Shown: piece by piece, positions 9,062 through 19,214 of the stretch
Layout of the letters: every line of letters starts with the position of its first letter
How positions within the stretch are numbered: the stretch's first letter is position 1
Source: Pseudomonadota bacterium
GTDB taxonomy: Bacteria > Pseudomonadota > Gammaproteobacteria > Burkholderiales > Burkholderiaceae_E
NCBI GenBank assembly: GCA_963204785.1
Contig: CAUJHG010000064.1
Location: 1-64,000 of the forward strand
DNA length: 64,000 nt
Direction of reading: 5' to 3'
Made by a program: the position numbers and the translations under genes
Notes under the pieces: model-generated
Database searches by the model: none
What the model saw: only the letters and a program-made list of their open reading frames with translations
Told to the model about the DNA's origin: nothing

Positions 9062-9835
9062 TCAGCGCGCGCTCATGCGCGCCCCGGCATCGAGGCTGAT
9101 CGTGCTTGCGTTGAAGTAGCTGTTCTCGACGATGGTGCGCACCAGCGCAGCGAACTCGTCGGCGCGCCCCATCCGGCTCGGGAACAGCACCATGCGATCG
9201 ATGATCGAGCGCGACACGTTCTCGGGCATCCCGGCGACCATCGAGGTGTCGAACAGCCCCGGCGCGATGCTCAGCACGCGGATCCCCAGCGGCGCGAGAT
9301 CGCGTGCCACCGGCAGCGTCAGCCCCATCACGCCGGCCTTGCTCGCGCTGTAGGCGGCCTGCCCGATCTGCCCCTGCCAGGCAGCGCCCGACGAGGTGTT
9401 GACGATCACTCCGCGCTCGCCATCCTCGCCCGGCGGATTGCCGGCCATCTTCGCCGCAGCCAGGCGGATCACGTTGAAGGTGCCGGTGAGGTTGATCGCG
9501 ATCACCTTGTCCCAGACCGCCAGCGGGAAGGGCTCGCCCCGCGACACCGTCTTCGCGGCATCGGCCACGCCTGCGCAGTTGACCGCGATGTGCAGTGCGC
9601 CGAAGCGCGCGACTGCGGCGTCCACTGCCGCGGCGACGTCGACCTCCTCGGCGACGCTGCCAGCGCACAGCAGCAGCCGTGACGGGTCCACCTGTTCGCG
9701 CAGGCGCGCCAGGCGGGCCTCGTCGAGATCGAGCGCGACGATCGACGCGCCTGCCGCAGCGAGCCCGCACGCAGTGGCCAGGCCCAGCCCGGACGCCGCA
9801 CCGGTGACGATCGCGACCTTGCCTTCCGGTTTCAT
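9062..9835 (-). CDS. SDR, 3-hydroxyacyl-CoA dehydrogenase type II-like
   Basis: This is an NAD-dependent short-chain dehydrogenase of 257 residues. The cofactor motif TGAASGLG is at 11-18, and the catalytic Ser (148/149), Tyr162 and Lys166 lie in NTSSGAAW and YSASK. The sequence resembles the type II 3-hydroxyacyl-CoA dehydrogenase (HSD10) group. Its place between a thiolase and an acyl-CoA dehydrogenase fits oxidation of 3-hydroxyacyl-CoA to 3-ketoacyl-CoA. ATG 9835 is preceded by GGAGGAG, which decides against the longer upstream start. Confidence 0.88.
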   Translation of the reverse strand: MKPEGKVAIVTGAASGLGLATACGLAAAGASIVALDLDEARLARLREQVDPSRLLLCAGSVAEEVDVAAAVDAAVARFGALHIAVNCAGVADAAKTVSRGEPFPLAVWDKVIAINLTGTFNVIRLAAAKMAGNPPGEDGERGVIVNTSSGAAWQGQIGQAAYSASKAGVMGLTLPVARDLAPLGIRVLSIAPGLFDTSMVAGMPENVSRSIIDRMVLFPSRMGRADEFAALVRTIVENSYFNASTISLDAGARMSAR

Positions 9836-9895
9836 CGTTCTCCTCCCCGACTGCTGCGACCGCCCGGCACACACCGGCGCGGCCGCGCTCGCGCA

Positions 9896-11134
9896 TCAGC
9901 GTCCCAGGATGGTCACGCAGGCGACGGCTTCCTCGATCCCCTGCAGCCCGCCGCCGTTCTCCGCGACCGCGATCCGCGCGCCCTCGACCTGCCGCGGGCC
10001 TGCCTCACCGCGCAGTTGCGTGACCAGTTCGTGGACCTGCCCGATGCCGGTGGCGCCCACCGGATGCCCCTTGGATTCGAGCCCGCCGGACGGATTGACC
10101 GGAATGCGGCCGCCGATCGTGGTGTCGCCGCGTTCGGCCATCGCCCCGCCCTCGCCGAACGCACAGAAGCCGAGGTTCTCGACCTGGATGATCTCGCCCA
10201 TCGCGGTCGCGTCGTGCACCTCGGCGACGGACACGTCGGACGGCCCCACTCCGGCGCGCTCGTAGGCACGACGCGCTGCGACCGCGGTGCAGTGCATGGC
10301 GGGGTCGTCCGGGCTGCGATCGCTGCCGGTCTGCAGCACGCACGCGAGGACGCGGATCGCCCGGTTGCGATCGACCCCGAGCCTGCGCAGCCCGGACTCG
10401 CTGCACACCACCGCAGCGGCCGCACCGTCGGAGATCGGCGAGCACATCGGCAGGGTCAGCGGCCAGGTGATCGGCGGCGCGGCGAGCACCTCCTCGATCG
10501 TGTAGGCGTTCCGGTACTGCGACAGCGGGTTGTGCTGCGAATGCCGGTGGTTCTTCGCGGCGACCGCGGCGAGCTGGCGCTGTGTCGTTCCCCAGCGGTT
10601 CATGTGATGCCGGGCGAAGGCCGCGTAGACGTCCATGAACACGCTGTACGGCTTGGGCGAGGTGGTGCCCGGCGGCACTTCGGCGCCCTCGCCCATCTTC
10701 AGCAGCCGCTCGCGGATCGCGTCCGCGTCGGAGACGTCCCAGGCGCTGTCGAAGACCGAGAACATCAGGTCGCGATCGCGCGAGAACATCTTCTCGGCGC
10801 CCACCGCGAGCGCAACATCGCCCTCGCCGGCACGCACGAAGTTCACTGCGAGGTTCAGCGCGGTGCTGCCGCTGGCGCAGGCGTTCTCCACGTTGGCCAC
10901 CGGGATCGACTGGATGCCCATCGCGCGCAGGGCAACCTGCCCGCGGATCATCTGCTGGCCTTCCATGTGTCCCTGCGAGGCGTTGCCGAAGTAGGCCCCC
11001 TGCAGTTCGCTCGCAGCGATGCCGGCATCCGCGAGCGCCGCCTCGACCGCCTGGCGCGTCATCTGCTTGATGCTCAGATCCTCGAGCTTCCCGAACGGGG
11101 TCATTCCGACCCCGACCACGTAGATGTCTTCCAT
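9896..11134 (-). CDS. SCP2-type thiolase / acetyl-CoA acetyltransferase family
   Basis: This thiolase-fold enzyme would cleave a 3-ketoacyl-CoA with CoA. It has 412 residues, with the acyl-binding Cys86 in ENACASGS and His357 in the HPVGATG motif. At the place where classical thiolases have a second catalytic Cys (CxGGG) it reads AENGGG (Glu at 392), as in SCPx-like thiolases, some of which work with a DUF35 partner. No DUF35 gene is present nearby. ATG 11134 follows AAAGGA. It is the first gene of the minus-strand beta-oxidation series and is divergent from the crotonase. Confidence 0.85.
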   Translation of the reverse strand: MEDIYVVGVGMTPFGKLEDLSIKQMTRQAVEAALADAGIAASELQGAYFGNASQGHMEGQQMIRGQVALRAMGIQSIPVANVENACASGSTALNLAVNFVRAGEGDVALAVGAEKMFSRDRDLMFSVFDSAWDVSDADAIRERLLKMGEGAEVPPGTTSPKPYSVFMDVYAAFARHHMNRWGTTQRQLAAVAAKNHRHSQHNPLSQYRNAYTIEEVLAAPPITWPLTLPMCSPISDGAAAAVVCSESGLRRLGVDRNRAIRVLACVLQTGSDRSPDDPAMHCTAVAARRAYERAGVGPSDVSVAEVHDATAMGEIIQVENLGFCAFGEGGAMAERGDTTIGGRIPVNPSGGLESKGHPVGATGIGQVHELVTQLRGEAGPRQVEGARIAVAENGGGLQGIEEAVACVTILGR

Positions 11135-11279
11135 TGCCGTTCCTTTCTCCGCTTCGGTGCCCACCGGCGGGCGTGGGCGGGCTGCGCACCGGCGAGCGGG
11201 TGGCGCCCGCCGCGAGCCCGCGTCGGTGCCTTCGCGCCCCTGTCCTCGAACCGGACGGTGCGCTCGGCGCCGATTTGTC

Positions 11280-11313
11280 TTACCATTGGATCAGATTTCT
11301 TACCCACTGGTCA
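11280..11313. promoter_or_regulatory. two putative tandem operators between thiolase and crotonase genes
   Basis: Two copies of a TTAC-N6-GTnA-like dyad lie 20 bp apart: TTAC-CATTGG-ATCA (11280-11293) and TTAC-CCACTG-GTCA (11300-11313). They are part of an imperfect direct repeat sharing TCTTACC and end in TGG. The stretch is the AT-rich centre of the 236-nt divergent intergenic region, so a regulator bound here could control both transcripts. The second copy matches the site in the liv promoter best. Confidence 0.4.
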
Positions 11314-11370
11314 ACTGAATTGGGGAACCCGCTCCGGGGCCAGCCAGGGCGCGACGAGAGGAGAACAGAC

Positions 11371-12159
11371 ATGAACGAGCCGGTCGTCCTGACGCAGGCC
11401 AGGGATGGCGCGATGTGGATCACGCTGAACCGCCCCGCCGCGATGAACTCGATCACCCCCGGGATCATCAGCGGGATCGATGCAGCACTCGACCAGGCGC
11501 TCGCCGACGACTCGGTGTGTGCCGTCGTGCTCACCGGCGCCGGCCGTGCCTTCTGTGCGGGCGCGGACCTGAAGTACGTGCGCGAGGCCAGTGGCGGGGA
11601 CGAGACCGCGACCGCAGCCTTCCTGCAGACGGTCCTGGCGATCATGGGCCGCCTGGAGAAGTTCCCCAAGCCGGTGATCGCCGCGATCAACGGTCTGGCG
11701 CTGGCCGGCGGCCTCGAACTGGTGCTCTGCTGCGATCTCGTGATCGCCGCCCGCTCCGCGAAGATCGGCGACGCCCACGCGAACTTCGGGCTGCTCCCCG
11801 GTGGCGGCAGCTCGGTGCGGCTGCCGCGCAAGATCGGCCCGACGCGGGCGAAATACCTGCTCTACACCGGGGAGTTCGTTCCTGCGACGCAGATGCTCGA
11901 GGCCGGGCTGGTCAACGAGGTGGTCGACGATGCGGAACTGGATGCCGCAGCCGCACGCCTGGTGGCGAAGCTCGCGACCAAGAGCCCCCTGGTGCTGCGA
12001 CGGATGAAGGCGCTGGTGGACGATGGCCTCGAGCAGCCCTCGGAGACCGCGCTGCGGCTGGAACTGCTGGCCAGCGAGGTGCACGGCCACAGCCACGACC
12101 TGCGCGAGGGCCTCGCCGCCTTCGAGGAGAAGCGCAAGCCGCGTTTCCTCGGCCGCTGA
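11371..12159 (+). CDS. enoyl-CoA hydratase/isomerase (crotonase) family protein
   Basis: This is a crotonase-fold enzyme of 262 residues that would act on an enoyl-CoA. The oxyanion-hole segments GAGRAFCAGADLK (56-68) and GLALAGGLEL (108-117) are present, with Glu116 matching one catalytic glutamate of classical hydratases. The second glutamate position (in the PE part of the usual FxxPEIxxG) is His136 here (GDAHANFGLLPGG), so plain hydratase activity is not certain. ATG 11371 has GAGAGGAGA upstream. It is divergent from the thiolase gene and completes the beta-oxidation set. Confidence 0.87.
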   Translation: MNEPVVLTQARDGAMWITLNRPAAMNSITPGIISGIDAALDQALADDSVCAVVLTGAGRAFCAGADLKYVREASGGDETATAAFLQTVLAIMGRLEKFPKPVIAAINGLALAGGLELVLCCDLVIAARSAKIGDAHANFGLLPGGGSSVRLPRKIGPTRAKYLLYTGEFVPATQMLEAGLVNEVVDDAELDAAAARLVAKLATKSPLVLRRMKALVDDGLEQPSETALRLELLASEVHGHSHDLREGLAAFEEKRKPRFLGR

Positions 12160-12227
12160 GCGGTCGGCGGGCTGCGACGACGGGATCAGCGGCGCAGCAA
12201 GGAGCGCAGCGAGCGCGCTCGCTTCGG

Positions 12228-12233
12228 TATGAT
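12228..12233 (+). promoter_or_regulatory. possible -10 box TATGAT
   Basis: TATGAT lies about 150 nt before the flippase-like gene, within the 226-nt gap after the crotonase gene. No convincing -35 is visible. The rest of the gap shows nothing recognisable. Confidence 0.35.
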
Positions 12234-12385
12234 CGTGCGCTGCTGCGCTGCTCGCGCCCCGGGATCGCGACTCCCGCGCCGAACCCGAACCTCCTCGCTG
12301 GTCGCCCGATGGTCCTGTCCCGTTCCACGCCGATCGCCGCACCGATCAGCGCCCCGCCGCCCGGGGCCTGCCGGTGAGGGCGTCG

Positions 12386-13351
12386 ATGCGCTGGCTGCGC
12401 GTCGCCGCAGGAGTGCTGTTGCTGGGCGCGGCAGTGGCGCTGGCCGGCCCGCAGCGGGTCTGGGCGGCGCTCTCGCACGCCGATCCGCGCTGGGTGCTCG
12501 GCGGGCTGGCCTGCGCGGTCGCGGCGAGCCTCGTCTGTGCACTGCGCTGGCACGCGCTGTGCCGCTGGCTCGGCATTCCGGTCGCACATGGGTGGGCGGT
12601 GTCGGCCTACTTCCAGGGCGTGGCGGTCAACGCGCTGCTGCCAGGGGCGATCGTGGGCGGGGACGTGCTGCGCGCCGTGCTGCTGCGCCGTCTCGGCCAT
12701 CCCGGCCTCGAGGCCGGACTGTCGGTCCTGCTCGACCGCCTCAGCGGGCTGTGGATGCTGTTCGTCATCGGTGCGGCCTCGGTGGCCTGGGGCATCTCGG
12801 GGGCGCCGGACCCTGCAACGGAGATCCTGGGCGCCGCGTTCGCACGCGCACCGGGGCTGTCCTCTCCCGCGATCACTGCCGGCATCGCGACTGCGGTGCT
12901 GCTCGTGCTGCCGTGGCTGGGGCTGCGCATCGTGCTGCACGGGCGCGGCCGACCTGCGTCCGGCCGCCTGCGCCGGTTGCGCACCCATCTCGCCCACCAG
13001 GGAATCGCGCGTCCGTATGCAGTCCAGGCGACGATGTCGGGTGTGGTCCAGGCCCTGTCGGTAGGATCGCTGCTGTGCGCGACGCGCGCGCTCGGCGTCG
13101 ACCTGCCCGCCTGGGTGATCGCCGCGACTGCGGTTCCGGTCTACCTGATGGCAACCCTGCCGGTCAGCTTCGGCGGCTGGGGCACGCGCGAAGCGGCGGC
13201 AGCAGTGGCACTGGGCGCCTTCGGTGTGCCCGCATCGCTGGCGATCACCGCGTCGGTGCTCGTCGGGGTCTATGCGCTGGTGCAGGCGATCGGCGGCTGG
13301 CGGGCGCTGCGGGGAGCCCCGCCGGTGCGCAACGCCGAGGCCCCGGGCTGA
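12386..13351 (+). CDS. lysylphosphatidylglycerol synthase TM-region (YbhN/UPF0104) family membrane protein
   Basis: This is an integral membrane protein of about 321 residues with seven or eight hydrophobic helices, of the flippase-like LPG-synthase transmembrane family. Characteristic parts are the Arg/Trp-rich loop ALRWHALCRWLG, then NALLPGAIVGGDVLRA, and SFGGWGTREAAA near the C-terminus. No C-terminal aminoacyl-transfer domain follows, so it resembles the stand-alone YbhN type. ATG 12386 is chosen because GAGGG lies 5 nt upstream; GTG 12374 is an in-frame alternative without a ribosome site. Its role is unknown, possibly lipid handling. Confidence 0.8.
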   Translation: MRWLRVAAGVLLLGAAVALAGPQRVWAALSHADPRWVLGGLACAVAASLVCALRWHALCRWLGIPVAHGWAVSAYFQGVAVNALLPGAIVGGDVLRAVLLRRLGHPGLEAGLSVLLDRLSGLWMLFVIGAASVAWGISGAPDPATEILGAAFARAPGLSSPAITAGIATAVLLVLPWLGLRIVLHGRGRPASGRLRRLRTHLAHQGIARPYAVQATMSGVVQALSVGSLLCATRALGVDLPAWVIAATAVPVYLMATLPVSFGGWGTREAAAAVALGAFGVPASLAITASVLVGVYALVQAIGGWRALRGAPPVRNAEAPG

Positions 13352-13396
13352 ACGCCGCAGACTTGCACGACACAGGAACGAAAAGGGAGAACGACG

Positions 13397-14911
<1,515 letters not shown>

Positions 14912-14948
14912 GCAGGCGCCTGCCGGGAACGCCCCGAGGGAGGCACGA

Positions 14949-15995
14949 GTGCGCGCTTCGATCACCGCCACCCCTGCCGGCGCCCCGCAGGCGCCGCGGC
15001 ATGCCGGCTACCGCGCGCCGCGCTGGCTGCCCGGCGCGCACCTGCAGACGATCTGGTCAGCGACGATCGCCCCGCGCGCGCGCGTCGCCTACACGCGCGA
15101 GCGCTGGACCACTGCGGACGGCGACTTCATCGACGTCGACCATGCGGTCTCTGCGCAAAGCCCTGCGGACGCGCCGCTGCTCGTGCTCTTCCACGGCCTC
15201 GAGGGCAGCTCGTCGAGCCACTATGCAACCGCGCTGATGGCAATGGCCGCTGCGCAGGGCTGGCGCGGCGCGGTGCCCCACTTCCGTGGCTGCAGCGGCG
15301 AGCCGAACCTCGCACCGCGCGCCTACCACTCGGGCGACTCCGCCGAGATCGACTGGATCCTGCGGCGATTCGCCGCGCGGCGGCCGCCCGGCGCACCGCT
15401 GTTCGCCGCCGGTGTCTCGCTGGGCGCCAACGCGCTGCTCAAGTGGCTGGGCGAACAGGGCGAAGACGCGGGCTTCGTGCGGGCAGCGATCGCAATCTCG
15501 CCGCCGCAGGATCTCGCCGCAGGCGCAATGGCACTGTCACGCGGATTCAATCGTGTCTACATGGACAACTTCCTGCGCACCCTGAAGCGCAAGAGCCTGG
15601 CAATGCTCGAGCGTCACCCAGGGCTGATCGATCGCGACCGGATGCTCGCCTCGCGCGACTTCTTCGGCTTCGACGACGCGGTCACCGCGCCGCTGCACGG
15701 TTTCGCGAGCTGCCACGACTACTGGGCGCGCAGTTCCTGCCGGCAGTTCCTGGGCGGCGTGCGCGTGCCGACGCTGGTGATCAACGCGCTGAACGACCCC
15801 TTCCTGCCCGCGTCCGCGCTCGCAGCCAGCTCGGAGGTCTCGCCCCTGGTCACCCTCGAGTACCCCGCCGAGGGCGGGCACGTCGGCTTCCTCGACGGCG
15901 GCTTCCCGGGCCGGTTCGACTGGCTGCCGATGCGCGCCCACCGCTTCCTCTGCGCCCACCTGCACACCGCGACCGGAGCACCGGCCAATGGATGA
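14949..15995 (+). CDS. YheT-family alpha/beta hydrolase
   Basis: This is an alpha/beta-fold hydrolase of 348 residues. The oxyanion region FHGLEGSSSSHY is at 81-92, the nucleophile is Ser157 in AAGVSLGAN, and the late GGHVGFLDG contains the catalytic His. The opening RAPRWLPGAHLQTIW is diagnostic of the YheT/ABHD1-3 group, whose substrates are probably esters or lipids. It starts at GTG 14949 after GGGAGG and overlaps the next gene by 8 nt, so the two are translationally coupled. Confidence 0.88.
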   Translation: MRASITATPAGAPQAPRHAGYRAPRWLPGAHLQTIWSATIAPRARVAYTRERWTTADGDFIDVDHAVSAQSPADAPLLVLFHGLEGSSSSHYATALMAMAAAQGWRGAVPHFRGCSGEPNLAPRAYHSGDSAEIDWILRRFAARRPPGAPLFAAGVSLGANALLKWLGEQGEDAGFVRAAIAISPPQDLAAGAMALSRGFNRVYMDNFLRTLKRKSLAMLERHPGLIDRDRMLASRDFFGFDDAVTAPLHGFASCHDYWARSSCRQFLGGVRVPTLVINALNDPFLPASALAASSEVSPLVTLEYPAEGGHVGFLDGGFPGRFDWLPMRAHRFLCAHLHTATGAPANG

Positions 15996-16551
15996 ACTCG
16001 TCCTCGAAGCGATGGCCCGCTGGCCGAACGTGCCGGCGGTGTACGGCTGGCTGCGCCTGGACCGGCGCGGCAACTGGATGCTGATCGACCGTGGTCGTCC
16101 GGACTTCGACGAAGACCTGCACGGCCAGGGCAGTCCGATCACCAGCCCGCAGATCGTCGACTTCATCGGCCGCAACTACGAGAGCGACGCAGAGGGTCGC
16201 TGGTACTGGCAGAACGGCCCGCAGCGGGTGTACGTCGACCTGGACCTCGCACCGCTGGTGCTGCGCGTGCTCGGCACCGGCACGCAGGCACGGCTGCTCG
16301 CCCACACCGGCGCGCCGGTCGCGAGCGTGGACTCGGCCTGGATCGCTTCCGGGGGCGAGCTGCTGCTCGGCACCGACCTGGGCCCGGGCTGCGTGCACGA
16401 CCTCGATCTCGCCGCGCTCGAACTCGCACAGGACGACGGCGGCGGCAGCGGCCTGCTGCTGGAGATCCTCGGCGCGCGCCTGCCGGTCGGCCAGGGGCCG
16501 GCACCGCAGGCGCGGCGCTTCGAGCGTCGCCCCAGACCGGCGTCGGACTGA
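15988..16551 (+). CDS. conserved hypothetical protein (DUF2946-like)
   Basis: This is a 187-residue soluble protein with no signal peptide or membrane segment. The opening WPNVPAVYGWLRLDRRGNW and the central RWYWQNGPQRVYVDLD look like a small conserved family of Burkholderiales proteins, which from memory are annotated DUF2946; the name should be verified. Its function is unknown. It overlaps the YheT gene by 8 nt and converges on the M48 protease gene with 10 nt between the stops. Confidence 0.7.
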   Translation: MDELVLEAMARWPNVPAVYGWLRLDRRGNWMLIDRGRPDFDEDLHGQGSPITSPQIVDFIGRNYESDAEGRWYWQNGPQRVYVDLDLAPLVLRVLGTGTQARLLAHTGAPVASVDSAWIASGGELLLGTDLGPGCVHDLDLAALELAQDDGGGSGLLLEILGARLPVGQGPAPQARRFERRPRPASD

Positions 16552-16561
16552 AGCGGCGCGG

Positions 16562-18082
16562 TCAGCGCGTCATCGCCTTTTCGTCTTCCTTGTCGCGCGT
16601 GTAGTACGCGCGCAGCTCCTTGATCCGCGCGTCCAGCTGCGAGGCGGCGTAGAAGTCCAGCCCGCCTGCCTTGCGCGCAAGCTCGAGCTGTTCGAGCGAC
16701 GCGAGCCAGGCGCCATCCAGCGCATAGGCTTCGGCCGACGCGCGATGCGCGAGCGCCTGCTGCCCCAGCCCGGCGCGCGCGCGCGCCATCAGCCGCCACA
16801 GGGCCCCGTCGGAGCGCTGCAGGGCGAGCTGCTCGTCGAGGAAGCGCGCTGCGCCCGCGTGGTCGCGCTGCGCGAGCATCGCCTCGGCCTGCAGGTGCAC
16901 CAGCGCCCGCGCCGTCGGGAAGCGCTGCGCCGCCTCGCGCGCGAGCGCCAGCGCGCCGCGGGCGTCGCCGGACTCCAGCCGCGCCTGCGCTGCGAGTCGC
17001 TCGACGAAGGGGTGGCCGTCGGGAAGGCGTCGTCGCGTCTCGGCGACTGCGCGCTGCGCGCCGACGAAGTCGCGCTGCGCGAGCGCCGCGCTGGCCACCC
17101 CGAACCAGGCTGCGGTTTCGTCGTTGGTGGTGTGCTCGCGCAGTTGCCGCTCGAAGCGCTGCCGCGCCAGTCGCAGCGCGTCCACGCCAGGGTCGGCCGT
17201 CGCGCGCAGCCGCGCCCGCGCCAACCGGAACTCGATCGAGTCCGGATGCTGTCGGTAGCGCCCCTCCAGCACCCGCGCCTGCATGTCGGCAATGCGTTCG
17301 ACGGTCATCGGGTGGCTGCGCATGTAGGCGGGCGCTGCGCTCTCGTAGGTGCGCGTCGCCTGCTGCAGTCGTCCGAAGAAGGACACCATCCCGTTGGGGT
17401 CGAAGCCGGCCGCGCGCAGGGTGTCCATCCCGATGCGGTCGGCCTCGCGCTCCGCATCGCGCGAGAACGCGAGCATCTGCTGCTGCTGTGCGCCCGCGGC
17501 CATCGTGACGATCCCTGCGGCCGCCTGCGGGTTCGAGCGCGCCGCCAGCGCCGCGAGCACCACTGCCGCCAGCGTCCCCAGCGTGGTCTGCCGCTGCCCG
17601 GAGAGCATGCGTGCGATGTGGCGCTGGGTGACGTGACCGATCTCGTGCGCCAGCACCGAGGCCAGTTCGGACTCGGTCTCGGCAGCGACGATCAGCCCGG
17701 TGTGCACCCCGATGAAGCCGCCCGGCAGCGCGAACGCGTTGAGCGTCGGGTCGATCACCAGGAACAGCTCGAAGCTCTGGCCCTGCGCCCCCGCGGCCAG
17801 CGTCGCGGCCAGCCGGTTCAGGTAGTCGGCGAGCTCGGCGTCGTCGGAGACCGAAGCGTCGCGACGCAGGTCGCGCATGATGCGCTCGCCCAGTCGCCGC
17901 TCCGCGGCCGGCGAGAGGTCCTCGGCCCCAGCGTCGCCCAGGCGCGGCAGCGTGCCGGCCTGCGGCAGCGCCGGCGACGGAATCAGCATCAGGGCCGCGG
18001 CAAGCGCCGCGCACAGCGCCCGGGACGCGCGCCCGCGCAACCGGGCGGCTGGGAAGGAAGGCTTCATCATCCTCTGTGGCAC
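16562..18082 (-). CDS. M48 family metalloprotease with TPR region (BepA-like)
   Basis: This is a periplasmic zinc protease of 506 residues. An N-terminal signal peptide (hydrophobic stretch about 21-40, ending near ALPQA) precedes an M48 domain with HEIGH at 146-150 and a downstream EREADRIG that supplies the third zinc ligand. The C-terminal half is helical and Ala/Arg-rich, as expected of TPR repeats. BepA-type proteins take part in outer-membrane protein assembly and quality control. The GTG start at 18082 is uncertain: ATGs at 18070 and 18067 directly follow AGAGG. It is divergent from moaC. Confidence 0.87.
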   Translation of the reverse strand: MPQRMMKPSFPAARLRGRASRALCAALAAALMLIPSPALPQAGTLPRLGDAGAEDLSPAAERRLGERIMRDLRRDASVSDDAELADYLNRLAATLAAGAQGQSFELFLVIDPTLNAFALPGGFIGVHTGLIVAAETESELASVLAHEIGHVTQRHIARMLSGQRQTTLGTLAAVVLAALAARSNPQAAAGIVTMAAGAQQQQMLAFSRDAEREADRIGMDTLRAAGFDPNGMVSFFGRLQQATRTYESAAPAYMRSHPMTVERIADMQARVLEGRYRQHPDSIEFRLARARLRATADPGVDALRLARQRFERQLREHTTNDETAAWFGVASAALAQRDFVGAQRAVAETRRRLPDGHPFVERLAAQARLESGDARGALALAREAAQRFPTARALVHLQAEAMLAQRDHAGAARFLDEQLALQRSDGALWRLMARARAGLGQQALAHRASAEAYALDGAWLASLEQLELARKAGGLDFYAASQLDARIKELRAYYTRDKEDEKAMTR

Positions 18083-18140
18083 CGCGGCACGAGGCCTGAC
18101 ACGCGCCTGCGCATCAGCCTGCGCCCCTGCGGGCGCCTGC

Positions 18141-18146
18141 TATGAT
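18141..18146 (+). promoter_or_regulatory. possible -10 box of moaC (TATGAT)
   Basis: TATGAT lies about 60 nt before the moaC start in the 121-nt divergent gap with the M48 protease gene. A matching -35 is not evident. Confidence 0.4.
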
Positions 18147-18203
18147 AGCCGCGCTCCCGGGCCTCGTCGTCCGGCCCTGCCGATGAGCCGTCCGGCCCCG
18201 CCG

Positions 18204-18710
18204 ATGACCCAGCCTCTGACCCACTTCGACACCGCCGGCCAGGCCCACATGGTCGACATCGGCGACAAGGCGATCACGCGCCGCGTCGCGCTCGCCTGCG
18301 GCCGCATCCGCATGGAACCCGGCACGCTCGCGCTGATCCTCTCGGGCACTGCGAGCAAGGGCGACGTGCTCGGAATCGCGCGGATCGCCGCGATCCAGGG
18401 CGCCAAGCGCACTGCCGACCTGATCCCGCTGTGCCACCCGATCGCCCTGACTCGCGTTGCGATCGAGTTCGACACCGACGCGGACGCGTCCACGATCACC
18501 TGCACCGCACGCGTCGAGTGCGAAGGCCGCACCGGCGTCGAGATGGAGGCGCTCACCGCGGTGCAGGTCGGCCTGCTCACCATCTACGACATGTGCAAGG
18601 CGGCGGACCGCGGCATGGTGATCGAGGACGTGCGGCTGCTGGAGAAGCACGGAGGCAAGTCCGGAAGCTTCGTGGCACGACAGGCGAGCAGCCGAACCCC
18701 GAGTTCATGA
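18204..18710 (+). CDS. moaC: cyclic pyranopterin monophosphate synthase
   Basis: MoaC, with MoaA, converts GTP to cyclic pyranopterin monophosphate, the first step of molybdenum cofactor synthesis. The 168 residues cover the family from [17 protein letters not shown] to the C-terminus. Conserved blocks include [25 protein letters not shown] and [21 protein letters not shown] 18204 fits the usual MoaC N-terminus; an ATG at 18183 would add seven residues. No strong ribosome site precedes either. No other moa gene is nearby. Confidence 0.95.
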   Translation: MTQPLTHFDTAGQAHMVDIGDKAITRRVALACGRIRMEPGTLALILSGTASKGDVLGIARIAAIQGAKRTADLIPLCHPIALTRVAIEFDTDADASTITCTARVECEGRTGVEMEALTAVQVGLLTIYDMCKAADRGMVIEDVRLLEKHGGKSGSFVARQASSRTPSS

Positions 18711-18791
18711 CCTCCCCGGGGCGCGCAGACCTCACGCCGCCCCGCCCCGCGCAAGCCCCCGGGCGCGCGCGCCCGCCCCTCCGAGATCCGC

Positions 18792-19214
18792 ATGTCCACC
18801 AGAGAAGAGATCGCCGCCTTCATGGCGCAGACCTTTCCCGATTCCCCCTCCACGATCGAGGAGGCGGCGCCGAAGTCCGCGACGATCCGGCAGGCGCCGG
18901 AGCATCACGGCCTTCGCCCCGGCGACTCCGTCTCGGGGCCCACGCTGATGGCGCTTGCCGACACCGCCCTCTACGTGGCGATCCACGCGACCCTCGGGAT
19001 CACGCCGCAGGCGGTGACTTCGAACATGAACATCAATTTCCTGAGCCGGCCGCCATCCGGTCGCGCACTGGTCGCGCAGTGCAGGCTGCTCAGGGTCGGA
19101 CGCACGCTGATCGTCGGCGAGGTCTCGATCTTCTCCGAAGGCGTCGAGGACCCGGTCGCCCACGTGGTGGGCAGCTATTCGATTCCGCGCGAGCGATCGC
19201 AGCCCGCAGCCTGA
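18792..19214 (+). CDS. PaaI-type hotdog thioesterase
   Basis: This is a 140-residue single hotdog domain, the usual size for PaaI-like acyl-CoA thioesterases. Key parts are HHGLRPGDSVSGPTLMALAD, with an Asp on the long helix, and the TSNMNINFLSRP strand. It would hydrolyse acyl-CoA or aryl-CoA esters in the cytoplasm. It follows moaC by 81 nt but is functionally unrelated. Its stop (19212-19214) directly abuts the end of the WS/DGAT remnant on the other strand. Confidence 0.85.
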   Translation: MSTREEIAAFMAQTFPDSPSTIEEAAPKSATIRQAPEHHGLRPGDSVSGPTLMALADTALYVAIHATLGITPQAVTSNMNINFLSRPPSGRALVAQCRLLRVGRTLIVGEVSIFSEGVEDPVAHVVGSYSIPRERSQPAA

